This document shows, piece by piece, positions 46,516 through 57,768 of a stretch of 64,000 bases of DNA. Numbering within the stretch: the stretch's first letter is position 1; each line of letters opens with the position of its first letter. The DNA lies in the NCBI GenBank assembly GCA_951812925.1, contig OX638368.1, positions 22,631,187 to 22,695,186 on the forward strand, given 5' to 3'. The notes beneath the pieces are model-generated. The model searched no databases. It saw only the letters and a list, made by a program, of their open reading frames with translations, and was not told the origin of the DNA. Both the position numbers and the translations under genes were made by a program. Origin of the DNA: Calliopum simillimum. Taxonomy: Eukaryota; Arthropoda; Insecta; Diptera; Lauxaniidae.

Positions 46516-46958
46516 AAGTTAGTTCCACAAATTGACTCTTCGACGATTCATTAGAAAGCATTTCGGGCATTTATATTTAATTTTGAAGTAAACTCGGCAT
46601 AAGTCTCACAATCCACATAAAAATGAATTCAACTTAGCATTCACCATGTGGATTTAGATGTCAACTAAATGTAATTCAAAATATTCCACAAGCAACTAAA
46701 TGTACTTTTTGAAGCGAGTGCACTATACCTGATGACAGAATCAGGAATTTCGGAACCACTCGTTGTTTGGCTTTGTCCCAATTCTATACTCTCCTCTATC
46801 CCTTAAGGATATCCACAAAGGAATAACTTTTGACACTTTTTTTCTGATTATATAAAAAAAATGACTTCACCAGAAACATCTATGGTAATTTTTGATCATT
46901 TATATCACCTCTTCTACGCCAGTTATGGACGTATTTTATGGTTGACCACTAAGTACAT
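46516..46958. other. no gene seen
   Basis: AT-rich spacer between two inverted-repeat elements. Nothing recognised. Confidence 0.5.
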
Positions 46959-47395
46959 CCATGTCTGAGGCGAAAAGTAGGATGATTCATTTGTTCTACA
47001 AAAACTAGGTTGACGTTGATTTTTCAGCGAAAAATAGGACGTTTCAAACTAATTTGACAAAAACTAGGTTGTTTCATTATATGTTTATGACAAAAAGGAG
47101 TTTCTTCGAAGTTTTAAGTCGAAAAGTAGGACGTTAAAGATTTTATGTCGAAAAATAGGATGTTTTAAAATTTTGGGTAAAAACGAGGACGTTTTGATGC
47201 CTTGCACGAAAATAAGGTTGATTCATTATGTACTCATTCAGTATGAAACATCCTAATTTTCGTTTAAAAGTTTGAATCGTCCTACTTTTCGTAAAAAAAT
47301 ATAAAACATCCTACTTTTCATTAAAAAGTATAAAACATCCTAGTTTTCGTGGGAGAAATGAAACATCCTACTTTTTGTCTGGGGCATCGACATGG
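46959..47395. mobile_element. inverted-repeat element made of iterated CGAAAANTAGGATG words
   Basis: CCATGTC...GACATGG ends. The interior is a run of nine words like GTCGAAAAGTAGGACGTT every ~28-30 bp, then five in reverse orientation (AACATCCTACTTTTCG). No coding frame. Confidence 0.75.
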
Positions 47396-47429
47396 TCTCA
47401 AATATTACAAAGAGTAAATTTTCTATATT

Positions 47430-47890
47430 CTATACAAATTTATATATTAATACGCAAGACAAAAATATGTCCTACCTTTTTTAATATGTAAGATATGGAG
47501 CGTGACTTTGAATTATACACCATTAGAAAGGTATTTGTGTGTTAATGTGCACAAAGCTAAAATGATTTTAATATTTTGCCATTAAGGCATGTAAAATTAA
47601 ATGCAAATTTTTCAATATTAACAACGACACAATACGCGGTCACACAGAGATAAAAAGAGGATACAGCACAAAGAGATAGACAAAAAGCTGACTGACACTA
47701 ACTTCATGTTTTTTGTTTTCTTTCGTTTCACATTTGTCATTGTACCAGGGATGATAAGTAAGCTTTTCTGTTTTGCACCAAATAGCAAAAAAAGTTCTAA
47801 AACTGTCCAAAAAGTACAAAAATTATTTAATACATTTGTGATCAATTTTTGACCATTGCGCGATTCTAGTCTATATAAATCCAAAAAATC
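47430..47890 (+). repeat. ~430-bp dispersed repeat, copy 3
   Basis: Same order of blocks as at 24580-25010, from ATATTAATACGCAAGACAAA to CATTTGTGATCAATTTTTGA. Confidence 0.75.
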
Positions 47891-49562
47891 GATGATGAAG
47901 AATTGGATAACTTGTGATATATAAAACGTGACCATCTCGATGGGTAGAGTTGAAAGATTTGTAAATGATATTCAAAAAGAAGCATGGTTTTCGATATTGG
48001 CTATACTTCTAAGAGGAATATCTTCGAAACTGAGTCTATTCGAAATGAACTGAGATAAATAGAAATTTGGTGCCGAAACTAACTAAGCTGATTTCAAAAA
48101 CTCAACTATCTGACTTAGCAAACATTGAGCAATAAAATCACAAAATTTTTGATATTTTTGGCGCACCCTAATATACCTATAGGTTATATATATTCTGCTT
48201 TTTCTGTACAAATGTAGACATACATATCTATATGTATATATTTCCTGTTCTGCTTAAAATCTCAAATTTTCTTTTCATCATTTCAGATGGATACCTCCCT
48301 CCAATTTGGTTAGGTATTCTTATTACTTATATTTGGAACGCACATTAGTATGGTTACTATTTTTGTTGTTGTTGTTGCTTTTGCTTTCTGCGGTTTTATG
48401 GGGGTTAAAATGTTATTAAAATTGATGAATCTGCTAATTAATAACAAAAAGGGATTTAATATGATTTTATAGCCGACATGATAAATACGTACGCAGTAGC
48501 TGGCATAAACTAATGCATTTGATGATTTGTTATTTTTATACAAAAGATGAGTATAATTAATGATTATGAAGCTTTTAACTTTGGTTAAAAGCTAAAACAA
48601 AAAAAAAGCAGAAAATTAGCAAACAAAAATATTTCACAGTTGTGAAAGGACAATGTACAGAACTGTTAACTACACAGAGCTCTACAACCCTATCTTTTAA
48701 GCTGCAGCATCTTCGCCTTACAACCCTTCAAACGGGATACACAACTATCCTGTACCATAGTGGTCAAAGGTTATTTTCAAGAAAATTTTCTCACAGTATA
48801 GATTTTGTGAGGATATACTAGAAAATTATTCTCTTCTTTTGGGATGCCATAAACAGGAAATGCAAGTTTTTGAAATGAATAAGGCAAATGTAGCTTAGGA
48901 AATCCTTTATAAATAAGTTAATTCTATAAAAATGTATGTTTTTTGTGTCCAAATATTTGTAAAAGTTTTCTGGACATACTATATTTGTAAGCTCATATTT
49001 CTCACAAAAACCTTGGTCCTTTCATTTTTGCGCAAATAGCATAACTTTATTTCCAAAACTATGCATAAAAGTTTCTTGTCCAATGTACTATGGCCATCGA
49101 GCATTCAAACAACTCCACTCATTAATTTTTTTCCTTCCACAACTCACTCCATTTACTCCACTTCCTTTAGATTTTCTCAGAAAAACTTTATTATCCATTC
49201 ACATTCAGGTTACTTACAGCATATTTTACATACATACTTAGTATACATACATATATATATGCAAGTCTATATGCATATATTTAGAGAGCCTTAAGCATCC
49301 TTTGCCATTGCTTGATTCTTCTCTTGGGTTCCAAGAACTTTTACTTATTTATTAAGAGCATAAAAAAAAACCAAACTGTCCAACATTTGAAATTCAAGAA
49401 TTTTATATTCACAACAACAACAACAACAACAACATGAATAAAAAGGATACATAGAACCAAAACCAGGCTGAATAGTATTGCCATACCAATCTTGAACGTG
49501 GTAAGAAAATTTATTCCATACACTAATTTACAGTCACAAAATACAGTGTGCTTTATCGGTTG
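47891..49562. other. no gene seen
   Basis: AT-rich with a GTT run (48366-48378) and CAA run (49411-49432). No domain recognised. Confidence 0.5.
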
Positions 49563-50059
49563 TAGTGATGAGCAAAATCAGTCTTTGTATTTTCGAGACC
49601 AAGGCACAGACGTCAATATAATTTCAAGACAAAAACTTAAGTCCAAGACTAAAACTGCAATGGTCTTGGTCAAAATGATAAACCAGAGCAAGACTTCTAT
49701 TAGGTCTTGATCATTGTAAGTTAATAGGGGTGTCATGCTTCTTCGGAATTTAGTATATTAAAATCCGAGTGCTATGAAAAAATGAGGCTCGGAAACGGGC
49801 ATTTAGTACACACCCGAGTAAAGTACAAGGGCCAAATTTCATTACTTTTTTGGGGCTGTACATGGGCCAAACATGGTGTTTTTGCAGGACATTTTGGCCG
49901 TACACAATGCTTCGTATGGGCTGAACATGGGCTGTACATGGGCTGTACAATTGAATTTTTCATTTGAATTGGGCTGAACATGGGCTGTACATCGGCCGTA
50001 CAATTTATTGTTCTATTGAAATTTATTTTATATGATTTTGGACGAACAGAAAACAATTG

Positions 50060-50150
50060 AAATGTGACAGACATCGTTAAGTTGTATGACTCAGATCATT
50101 GATAGCCTGGGTTCGAAACCCAAGGATGGCGGAAAAATTTTTATATTTTT
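50060..50150 (+). other. tRNA-like sequence, plus strand
   Basis: B-box GGTTCGAAACC (50110-50120). The T-arm CTGGG-TTCGAAA-CCCAA pairs in four of five positions with a 7-nt loop. The A-box is not convincing. Confidence 0.45.
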
Positions 50151-50255
50151 TTTCTGACATACAAAATTGGCCTGTTAGTTGTTCTTTTTAAAAATTAAAC
50201 AACCATTTTTTTTTTTTAAATTTAACTTTGCATTTCAAAGAATTTTCTCTTTACC

Positions 50256-50335
50256 GTTCAGGAGTTGAACCCGGGAATCCCAAGTGTTCTGCGATACGCA
50301 CGTTAACGAGCTCAGCCAAAGCCATCATTATTGAG
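50256..50335 (-). other. tRNA-like sequence, minus strand
   Basis: On the minus strand TGGCTGAGCTCG (50307-50318) resembles a tRNA A-box/D-arm, and GGTTCAACTCC (50261-50271) is a B-box, 35 nt apart. The T-arm CCGGG-TTCAACT-CCTGA is mostly paired. The acceptor stem is not clear. Faces the one at 50060-50150 across ~110 bp of T-rich spacer. Confidence 0.6.
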
Positions 50336-50879
50336 TAGCTGGCTGAAAATTTATTATATCGTAATTATTCTGTCATTCAATTTTATATGATAAAAAAAAT
50401 TTAAAATAAATTGTATTTTGACGTCAATAGAAAAAATCAATTGTACAGCCCATGTACAGCCCATTTCAAAAATAAAAATAAATTGTACGGCCGATGAACA
50501 ACAATTGTACAGCCATTCCCATGTTCAGCATATTTTTTTTCTATACAAATTTTCTTTGTACAGCCCTTGTACGGCCGCATGTACAGCCTTTTGGGCTTTT
50601 TTAGTTTTGTACAGACCACGTACGGCATTAAAAAAACAAAAAAGCCCAGCTTCAGCCCATGTTCAGCCCTTTATCATTTTTACTCGGGCAATGCTTAACA
50701 ATTTTTTCTGTAATTTTTTATTTGTGTGGTCAAAACCAAGACAAAAATTATGACCAAGACTGAATGCCCAAGCCCAAAGCCAAGACTCAATATCAAAACA
50801 AAGACAAAGGCTCAATGTCTAAGATCATAGCAGTCTTGGTCTCAATATAGGTCTCGATTGGCTCATCACTAATCGGTTA

Positions 50880-53224
50880 ATATCGAAATATATCGAAAAA
50901 GCTTAAAACTATCGATTCTGAAATAAATTGAAAAAAAAATGATATACTGAGACAACTCGAATAGTAGTAAATTACATACCTACATAATGAAACATTAAAA
51001 ATGTTCAAAAGTTTCGAATAAAATTGAAGAAGACGATAATAGTCGCAAAAAATTTTGTATAGCCTGTATCTTACTTTAAAAATAGCCATTTATTGTGTAT
51101 TTTACCTCAAATATCTCAAAATTCTGACGTGATGGGACAATTCTGAGCTCAAATTCTGATTGTACACAGAATGTCCTTCAGCTATACTTCAACAAAACTA
51201 TGCAGGGTTACCATCGTTATATATCGAAAAAATCGTAAAGATTTAGAAAAGCACCGAAAAAGTGCCGAAATGTATGGAGTGATTTGTAAATATTGTAGAT
51301 AGTATAAAAATGATACAAAAGTATCGAATACCATTGTAATATATAAAAAGCCCAGAAAATTCGAAGAGTATCGTGAAGTAAGGGAAACATAAACAGATAA
51401 AAGTTGAAAACAATGTAAACTGAAAAAGAAGAGTTTTTACAATTCCAGACAAAAACAGGATTTTTGAAGACTAACTTTGACGTCTTTGGATTGAAAGTTT
51501 CATTATTTATTACACTTTAACTTAAAGGGCATGTTCGGAAGCTCTTTACTGACTCCTTCTTTAATATTTGTTGTAATTTTAACTATACATTGAAATCAAA
51601 ACTTAAAAAAAGTACGATTAATCATGAAATCTAAGTACATTTAATAAATGATGCCTTATAGCGGATATATATGTAATTAGCTTTGGAAAGATAAAATTCC
51701 AGAAAAACTGATTAACCTCATTCTCAGAAAGATAAAACATTTCCTAAAGCATACAGCTACATTCGGAACTTCCGGAAGACAAACTTTTCACATTGGTTAT
51801 GAGTCCAAAAGCACAGATATGAAGGAAATATTTATATATAATTTGGACTATCAATTGATATTCAGTCAGTTAAGATATATTCGAGGAACTCATAAGAAAA
51901 ATACCATTGACGATTTAACATTTATTTATGCAATTGAGGGAGTTTTGATGTAAATCATGTTTGGACTCTTCTTTACAATCTTAAATTTTCCGGCTTGACG
52001 ACTATCTTCCCAACCGCGACTGAGGACATTTATAAAGTTCGATTCTCGAATAAAATTCCAAAAAAGAATTCCAAAGCTATAAGCTTCAATATTCCAGTAA
52101 TAAAATGTTCATCATTTTCATAAGTATTATTTGCGCCACTGTTCATATAGTAAGAAAAGTTTCATAACGAGCACTATGTCTTTACGATAACACCCTTACC
52201 ATACTCTAACGATATGCAAGACTTTACTTTGCATGTACGAGAAAATGTTCTTTTAGGAATTTAATTTTATAATTTTTGCCAAGTGAGTGTGTTCCAACAC
52301 ATTAATGGTTGTTCAGTTTAGGGTGTGCAAGAAAAACTGGTGACTTAACACCCTTACTAACTGGCGAACGAAAGGACCAAATGTTTTATTCCATTTGCTA
52401 TCAAAGAACTGCTTCAAACCATCCCACAAACTCATAGCATATAGTTTTTAACTGCATATGGAATTGTGTTCATCTTCAAGCCACCAGTAGGTATGATCAA
52501 ATTTGTTAGAAAATTTTAAGAAGTTTTGCTTATGTAAAGTCCTTCCTTCGTTCGTTCGTTCGTTCCTACGTCTAGCTCTATGTTCAATGTTATAATTTAT
52601 AATACGAGTAGTTACAAGCACTTGTGCATGTTAGAAAGCAACTACAAGCCCCAAACTCCTTTGTTTCAGTTTTTTGCCTGCAGCAAACCATTAAGAGTTA
52701 CTCTGCTTACTTTAGAAAGTATTTGGAAAATACTTTACCCCTGACTACCCATAAAACTCTTTGCCCAACCCTTGTTGAGATATGAGAAATACTATGTAAT
52801 TTCTATGCAACTGTTTTGAAGTTTTGCATGAAGAAAGCGCTCTTGTGGTTTTCCATAAAATGTCCAAACTAAGGAGTTTTACATTATAGATGAGGGTACG
52901 TTATCGTCGTCGTTATCCTGGCCATAGTTGTCCTTGTCGTTACAAAGAATATTCAAATATTTTACGGTATAATGGACAAAATGTATAGATTTTTTAATTT
53001 TGTTTCTTATGATTTTGGTACACAATACATTTCTATATTTGGTAGAAAACTTTTGCTGGTTGAATTTCCATTTACATTTGTTTCTTTTGTCTAAGGATGA
53101 TTTTGGTCATACTTTTTGGAAATGAGAAATGTCTACTGTCTGAAGTTATAAATCAAAAATTTTGTATTGACTTTTTTTGCATTACATTTGTTATTCAAGT
53201 AATTGGTTACATGTTGAAAATTTT
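50880..53224. other. no gene seen
   Basis: AT-rich, with a TTCG microsatellite (52547-52566). Short frames only. No element ends recognised. Confidence 0.5.
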
Positions 53225-53470
53225 TTGATCCCTGTTTTTTTGGTTTTGGTGATTTGATTTGATTTGATTTGATTTGACTTGAGACTTGATACTTTCAGAC
53301 TTTGAAAATTTGAGAATTTGCGACTTTGCAGACTTTTAGATTTTCAGACTTTCAGAGTTTCAGTCTTTCAGACTTTCGGTATTTCAGAATTTCAGTCTTC
53401 CAGACTTTCAGTCTTTCTGACTTTCAATCTTTCAGACTTTCAGACATTCAGACTTTCAGTCTTTCAGATT
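53225..53470 (+). repeat. imperfect GATTT and CAGACTTT tandem repeats
   Basis: GATTTGATTTGATTT at 53252-53276, then irregular CAGACTTT/CAGTCTTT units to 53467. It grades into the satellite that follows. Confidence 0.85.
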
Positions 53471-53518
53471 TGATTTGATATGATTTGCTTTGATTTGATT
53501 GGATTGGATTAGATCGAA

Positions 53519-53781
53519 TGGGATGGTATGGGATGGGATGGGATGGGATGGGATGGGATGGGATGGGATGGGATGGGATGGGATGGGATGGGATGGGATG
53601 GGATGGGATGGGATGGGATGGGATGGGATGGGATGGGATGGGATGGGATGGGATGGGATGGGATGGGATGGGATGGGATGGGATGGGATGGGATCGGATG
53701 GGATCGGATGGGATGGGATGGGATGGATGGGATGGGATGGGATGGGATGGGATGGGATGGGATGGGATGGGATGGGATGGG
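53519..53781 (+). repeat. GGGAT pentanucleotide satellite
   Basis: About 52 units with two GGATC variants (53694, 53704) and one short unit (53723). Confidence 0.97.
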
Positions 53782-54028
53782 ATGGAATGGAATGGAATGG
53801 AATGGAATGGAATGGAATGGAATGGAATGGAATGGAATGGAATGGAATGGAATGGAATGGAATGGAATGGGATGGAATGGAATGGAATGGAATGGAATGG
53901 AATGGAATGGAATGGAATGGAATGGAATGGAATGGAATGGAATGGAATGGAATGGAATGGAATGGAATGGAATGGAATGGAATGGAATGGAATGGAATGG
54001 AATGGAATGGAATGGAATGGAATGGAAT
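53782..54028 (+). repeat. GGAAT pentanucleotide satellite
   Basis: About 49 units continuing directly from the GGGAT array, with one GGGAT relapse at 53867. A 5-bp unit without stops leaves all six frames open, which is why long Ser/Pro/His or Gly/Met/Trp/Asp frames appear here. Confidence 0.97.
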
Positions 54029-54039
54029 TGGATTGGATT

Positions 54040-55201
54040 ATATTGGATAGCATATGATTTTGATTTTGTTTTAAGTGATTTCTACTTTATTCCTCCAACT
54101 TGGAAAAAAATGCCACACCCAGACCATGCTTTAACTGTATCTTAATACTTCTAAGTAAATTTTAATGAAACCCTTGTCAAAGTCAAACTTTATTCAAATT
54201 CCTTTTAAAATTCTCAACACAACAAAATTAAATCCTTTTTGTGGGTAGAGAGTATCCTTTTTAAAACAAAATCAATAAATGCAAATGAAGCACGCAAACT
54301 TCTTGCGAAATTGCGAAGGACTTCATCTTGAGTGGTTCTAGTGGTGCATGTGACGTGTGTGTAAACTGTACCTTTTTGAAAAAAAAAAAAAAAAAAAAAA
54401 AAATGAAAGGATATGCCGATAGCAATTTTAGCAATACTTAGGTATGTTTGTTGTATATACTCACATGAATTATAGGCGTGGTAGCAGTTTCTTATGCTTA
54501 AAATCCCTAACCCCTAAATAGCAGTGCATTATTGAAGTAACAAAACTCACCCCTAATCTCTGTCTCAATGAAATAAGAAAATTCCAATAAGAAACTGCCA
54601 CCATTTTTCGAAATAGCCGTCGCAGAAATCACCCTTATATGTTTTTTGCAGGCACATCCTTATTAATGGCCTTTTTATGATAATGAATATGTTCAGGCAG
54701 CCAGAAAGCATCTGATAAGAAATGTGAAATTAACACAAAAGGGACTCTACTGTTCGCATTGGAGACGAAATATATTAGATTATTTGCATACATATTGAAA
54801 TAGAAGTCGCGTGCGACATTTTAATTTTTTATGGCTTCACAAGTCATGTTTCTATATAACATCAAATTTAAAAATTTTCATTACAATTTGTTAAGTATTC
54901 TCAAAAATTTATCTATGGCAAAAAGGCAAAATAATTTAAGTCGACTTAAGCAAAAGAAGTTTGAGCACAATTTTCCATAAGTTCTAAGTAAAATTATATT
55001 ACTATAATTTTCGGCCGTTTTAGTATTTTACAATGTTCAAAAAGGATAGTATTATTTTACCCTAAACTATTAGACAATTGAGCTTAAACCTATTTTGCTT
55101 CAGTCGACGTAAGCTTTTTTTCCTTTTTGCCACAGTTATAAAAAACATCAAAATATTTGACTTTTTTTCAAACTTTACTTCCTTGTTGATTCCATTAAAA
55201 G
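54040..55201. other. no gene seen; poly-A run and a small MITE
   Basis: Holds a 27-bp poly-A run (54378-54404) and the hairpin at 54480-54602. Otherwise unrecognised AT-rich DNA. Confidence 0.5.
54480..54602. mobile_element. small MITE, 123 bp
   Basis: GGTAGCAGTTTCTTAT at the left and ATAAGAAACTGCCACC at the right (15 of 16 inverted). Confidence 0.7.
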
Positions 55202-55488
55202 CACAGGCCCACAAAAAAAAAAGTACCATGCGCGAAAGATCAGACCACCTGAACTTTATGTTTTCGGGATCGCTGAATCCGAATATGGTGCCAGAATAGC
55301 GAATTTGGTTCGCGTTTTTTCAGATATCAACAATAATGCTGAAAATTTGAGATTTTTCCTGGTTTCTGAAAAAACGCGAACCAACTTCGCTAATCCGACA
55401 CTATATTCGGGTTCAGCAACCCCGATAAAATAAAGTTCCGGTGGTCTGATCTTTCGCGCAGGGTACTTTTTTTTTTTTTTGGCCTGTG
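55202..55488. mobile_element. hairpin MITE, first of an abutting pair
   Basis: CACAGG...CCTGTG ends. Both arms carry GCGCGAAAGATCAGACCACC and AACTTTATGTTTTCGGG type blocks in inverted order, so the whole 287 bp folds back. No coding capacity. Confidence 0.88.
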
Positions 55489-55786
55489 CACAGGACTACA
55501 AAAAAAAATTCCCTGCGCGAATGATCAGACCACCTGAACTTTATGTTTTCGGAGTCGCTGAGTCCGATTATGGTGTCAGAATAGCGGAGTTGGTTCGAGT
55601 TTTTTCACAAATCAGAAAAAATTCTGAAAAAAATCTCAAATTTCTCAGCATAATTGTTGATTTCTGAAAAATCGCGAACCAACTTCGCTATTCTGGCACC
55701 ATATTCGGATTCAGCGATCCCGAAAACATAAAGTTCAGGTGGTCTGATCTTTCGCGCAAGGAACTTTTTTTTTTTGTGGTCCTGTG
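55489..55786. mobile_element. hairpin MITE, second of an abutting pair
   Basis: The same family as 55202-55488, 298 bp, starting on the next base after it (CCTGTG then CACAGG). AAG lies on both outer flanks of the pair, a possible 3-bp target duplication of the dimer. Confidence 0.88.
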
Positions 55787-57209
55787 AAGTCTTTCATTGG
55801 ATGGTTTTCTGGAAAATATATTCTATCCGCCTACATTAGGATAGCTTGATTTTGTTGCTCAAGGACTTCTAGGAACATTTATTTTTGGTATTAGCCGAAG
55901 GTGTCAGCATTTCAAAATCACTGTATTTATATAGAACAATGCCAAAAAAGAATTAATTTTAAACTATTTTGGAATAAATTTCATACTTTTTTGGAATAAA
56001 TTTCAAAAGTTTAAAAACCATACTAAAGGGAATCAAAAGCAAGAAAAATTAACTACCATTTTGTTTCGATATTTTCCAATTTTCTCGGAACTACAACACC
56101 CATGACCCGGGCTGATTTTGATTTCCTAATGAATATGATTCCTTGCGACGGTGCAGTACCTAAAATGTTGAGCCAGTTTCCGCCATCCTTTATAGGGTGG
56201 TGAAGTTATCGAATCATAGAGCGTTTTCATTAATCTTTGTACTAAAAATGTAGTAAAAATAGTACTTTTTGCCAAATACCAAAAAACTTACCTAATGCTA
56301 ATAGTCTCATTTATTTCCTTTCTTAAATAGGTCCGAACATGAATATTAGTTCAGAAATGTTGAAGTTATTGGCATTTTTGTTAAGCCACATCGGTCGATT
56401 TAATGTTCTGTAGTGCTGAAAAAATCATAGCTCCAAAACCGTCAAAGATACCTTCTTGATTTTGGATTTGTATGAAAGGTAATATGGTTTTCTTTTCAAG
56501 AAAAATATTTCGAAAGATCAAAAAAACTAGGCCGCTAAAAATTTTTTGTAATCTTGTATCAAAAGAGTACTAAAACTAGTACTTTTTTGATTCAATATCT
56601 CCCCAAAATAGGTCTGAACATGAACATCGGTTAAGAAACTTCAAAATTATGGACTATTTTTATGAAACAGTATGTATTATTATCTTTATTTCAATCAAAA
56701 GAAAAGACATGAACCTTTAATATGAGCAATTGTAATATGTAAATTTTGAGATTTTTCCTTCATCGATATTTTTGGCTGGGAAGTTGATTTTCTGCATATT
56801 TTCATATATTTTATGGAAAAAATTTAAATTTTTTGGCAAATCCGAGCCAAATATTTTATCTTTATGAACAAGAAGAGCAAGGTCAACATTTTTTGGTCAG
56901 ATGGGTGGCGTTTTGTATGGAAAAAACTCAAAACTGGAATAAATAAAGAAAATCAAAGTACGTTCAACAAAACTGCATCATTAGCTTTTTGATGCAATAA
57001 AATGTGAAAAATGATTTACGGCCCCCGAATTTTCAAAGTGCGTCACCGTGTGTCATCAAGAATGGTAAGAAAAATAAAAACGACTCCGGTCGCCTCATTA
57101 AAGAGCCCATATCGATGGCAACAACCCATTTTGAAACGCACTAAACAGTCTTAGCAATACATGGGGAGAGACTTTTATAGGCTGTGCATTAATCTATTCT
57201 GATTCTTCT
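55787..57209. other. no gene seen apart from a dispersed repeat
   Basis: AT-rich. Contains the repeat at 56216-56680. Nothing else recognised. Confidence 0.5.
56216..56680 (+). repeat. dispersed repeat family with TAGTACT words, copy 2
   Basis: Starts GAGCGTTTTCATTAATC, contains GTACTAAAAATG...AATAGTACTTTTT twice (about 56246 and 56566), each followed by GTCCGAACATGAATATTAG / GTCTGAACATGAACATCGG. Possibly two overlapping units. Confidence 0.5.
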
Positions 57210-57217
57210 ACTGAGAG

Positions 57218-57760
57218 TCGTAATGAGCAAACCAAGACCAATACTGTTATGAAATTCTCCATAATCCTCCGAAAGTCACTGATATTCTATAAAAGTCTCT
57301 GAAATTCACTGAAATTCTTTGAAATTCTCTGAAGTTCTCCAAAATTCTCTGAAATTCTTTGAAAGCCTATATAAATCTCTGAAAGTTTCAATCTTGGTTT
57401 TGGTCTTGATCTTGGACATTGAGTCTGGTTCTTGGTTTTGATATTAAATCTTGCTTGGTCTTGATATTGGGCATTAAGTCGTGGTATTGATTCAAGAATT
57501 CCAAACCTGAGTTTTACAAAGCAATTGGGTTTTTGAAATGCCAAATTTTGAACTAAGAGATTATTTTATGCTTGAAAGGGGCATGACACATCTAAGTATT
57601 AATTGAAAAACAGTCCTAGTCTTGAGAATTATAGTGACCAAGATCAAGATTAAGGCTGCTATGGTCTTGGATTTATATATTAGCGTCTTGGTCTTGGTCT
57701 CGAAATATTACCAAGACCAATACCTAGACTCAAGACTAAGACTAATTTTGCCCATCACTA
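57218..57760. mobile_element. hAT MITE (GTCTTGGTC family), complete copy
   Basis: Flanked by ACTGAGAG at 57210-57217 and 57761-57768, a perfect 8-bp duplication. The ends are TCGTAATGAGCAAAC (mutated) and TTTTGCCCATCACTA. Interior rich in CTTGGTCTTGATCTTG and GAAATTCTCTGAAATTC words. 543 bp, no transposase. Confidence 0.88.
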
Positions 57761-57768
57761 ACTGAGAG

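Larger units (their letters stand above)
49813..50688. mobile_element. inverted-repeat element with iterated GGGCTGTACATGGGC word and convergent tRNA-like pair
   Basis: The ends CCCGAGTAAA / TTTACTCGGG. The left third has many GGGCTGTACATGGGC / GGGCTGAACATGGGC words (49855-50010), and the right third has the same words inverted (50445-50670). Between them lie two tRNA-like sequences facing each other. It is nested in the hAT MITE. Only CA is common to both flanks, so no clear target duplication. No transposase frame. Confidence 0.75.
49563..50871. mobile_element. hAT MITE (GTCTTGGTC family) carrying a nested element
   Basis: The ends TAGTGATGAGC / GCTCATCACTA are flanked by ATCGGTTG and ATCGGTTA (7 of 8), an 8-bp duplication as expected for hAT. 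The material outside the nested element (about 430 bp) consists of CAAGAC/GTCTTG words, as in the copy at 57218-57760. No transposase. Confidence 0.82.

Noticed and set aside
49061..49294. 77-codon frame beginning MHKSFLSN
   Set aside because: It ends in Tyr/His/Ile-rich codons from TACATA repeats, with no domain or conserved context.
53448..54145. Long open frames on both strands (up to 205 codons) of repeated SIPFH or GMGWD/GMEWN type
   Set aside because: They are products of a 5-bp satellite without stop codons in any frame. There is no start context, domain or promoter.
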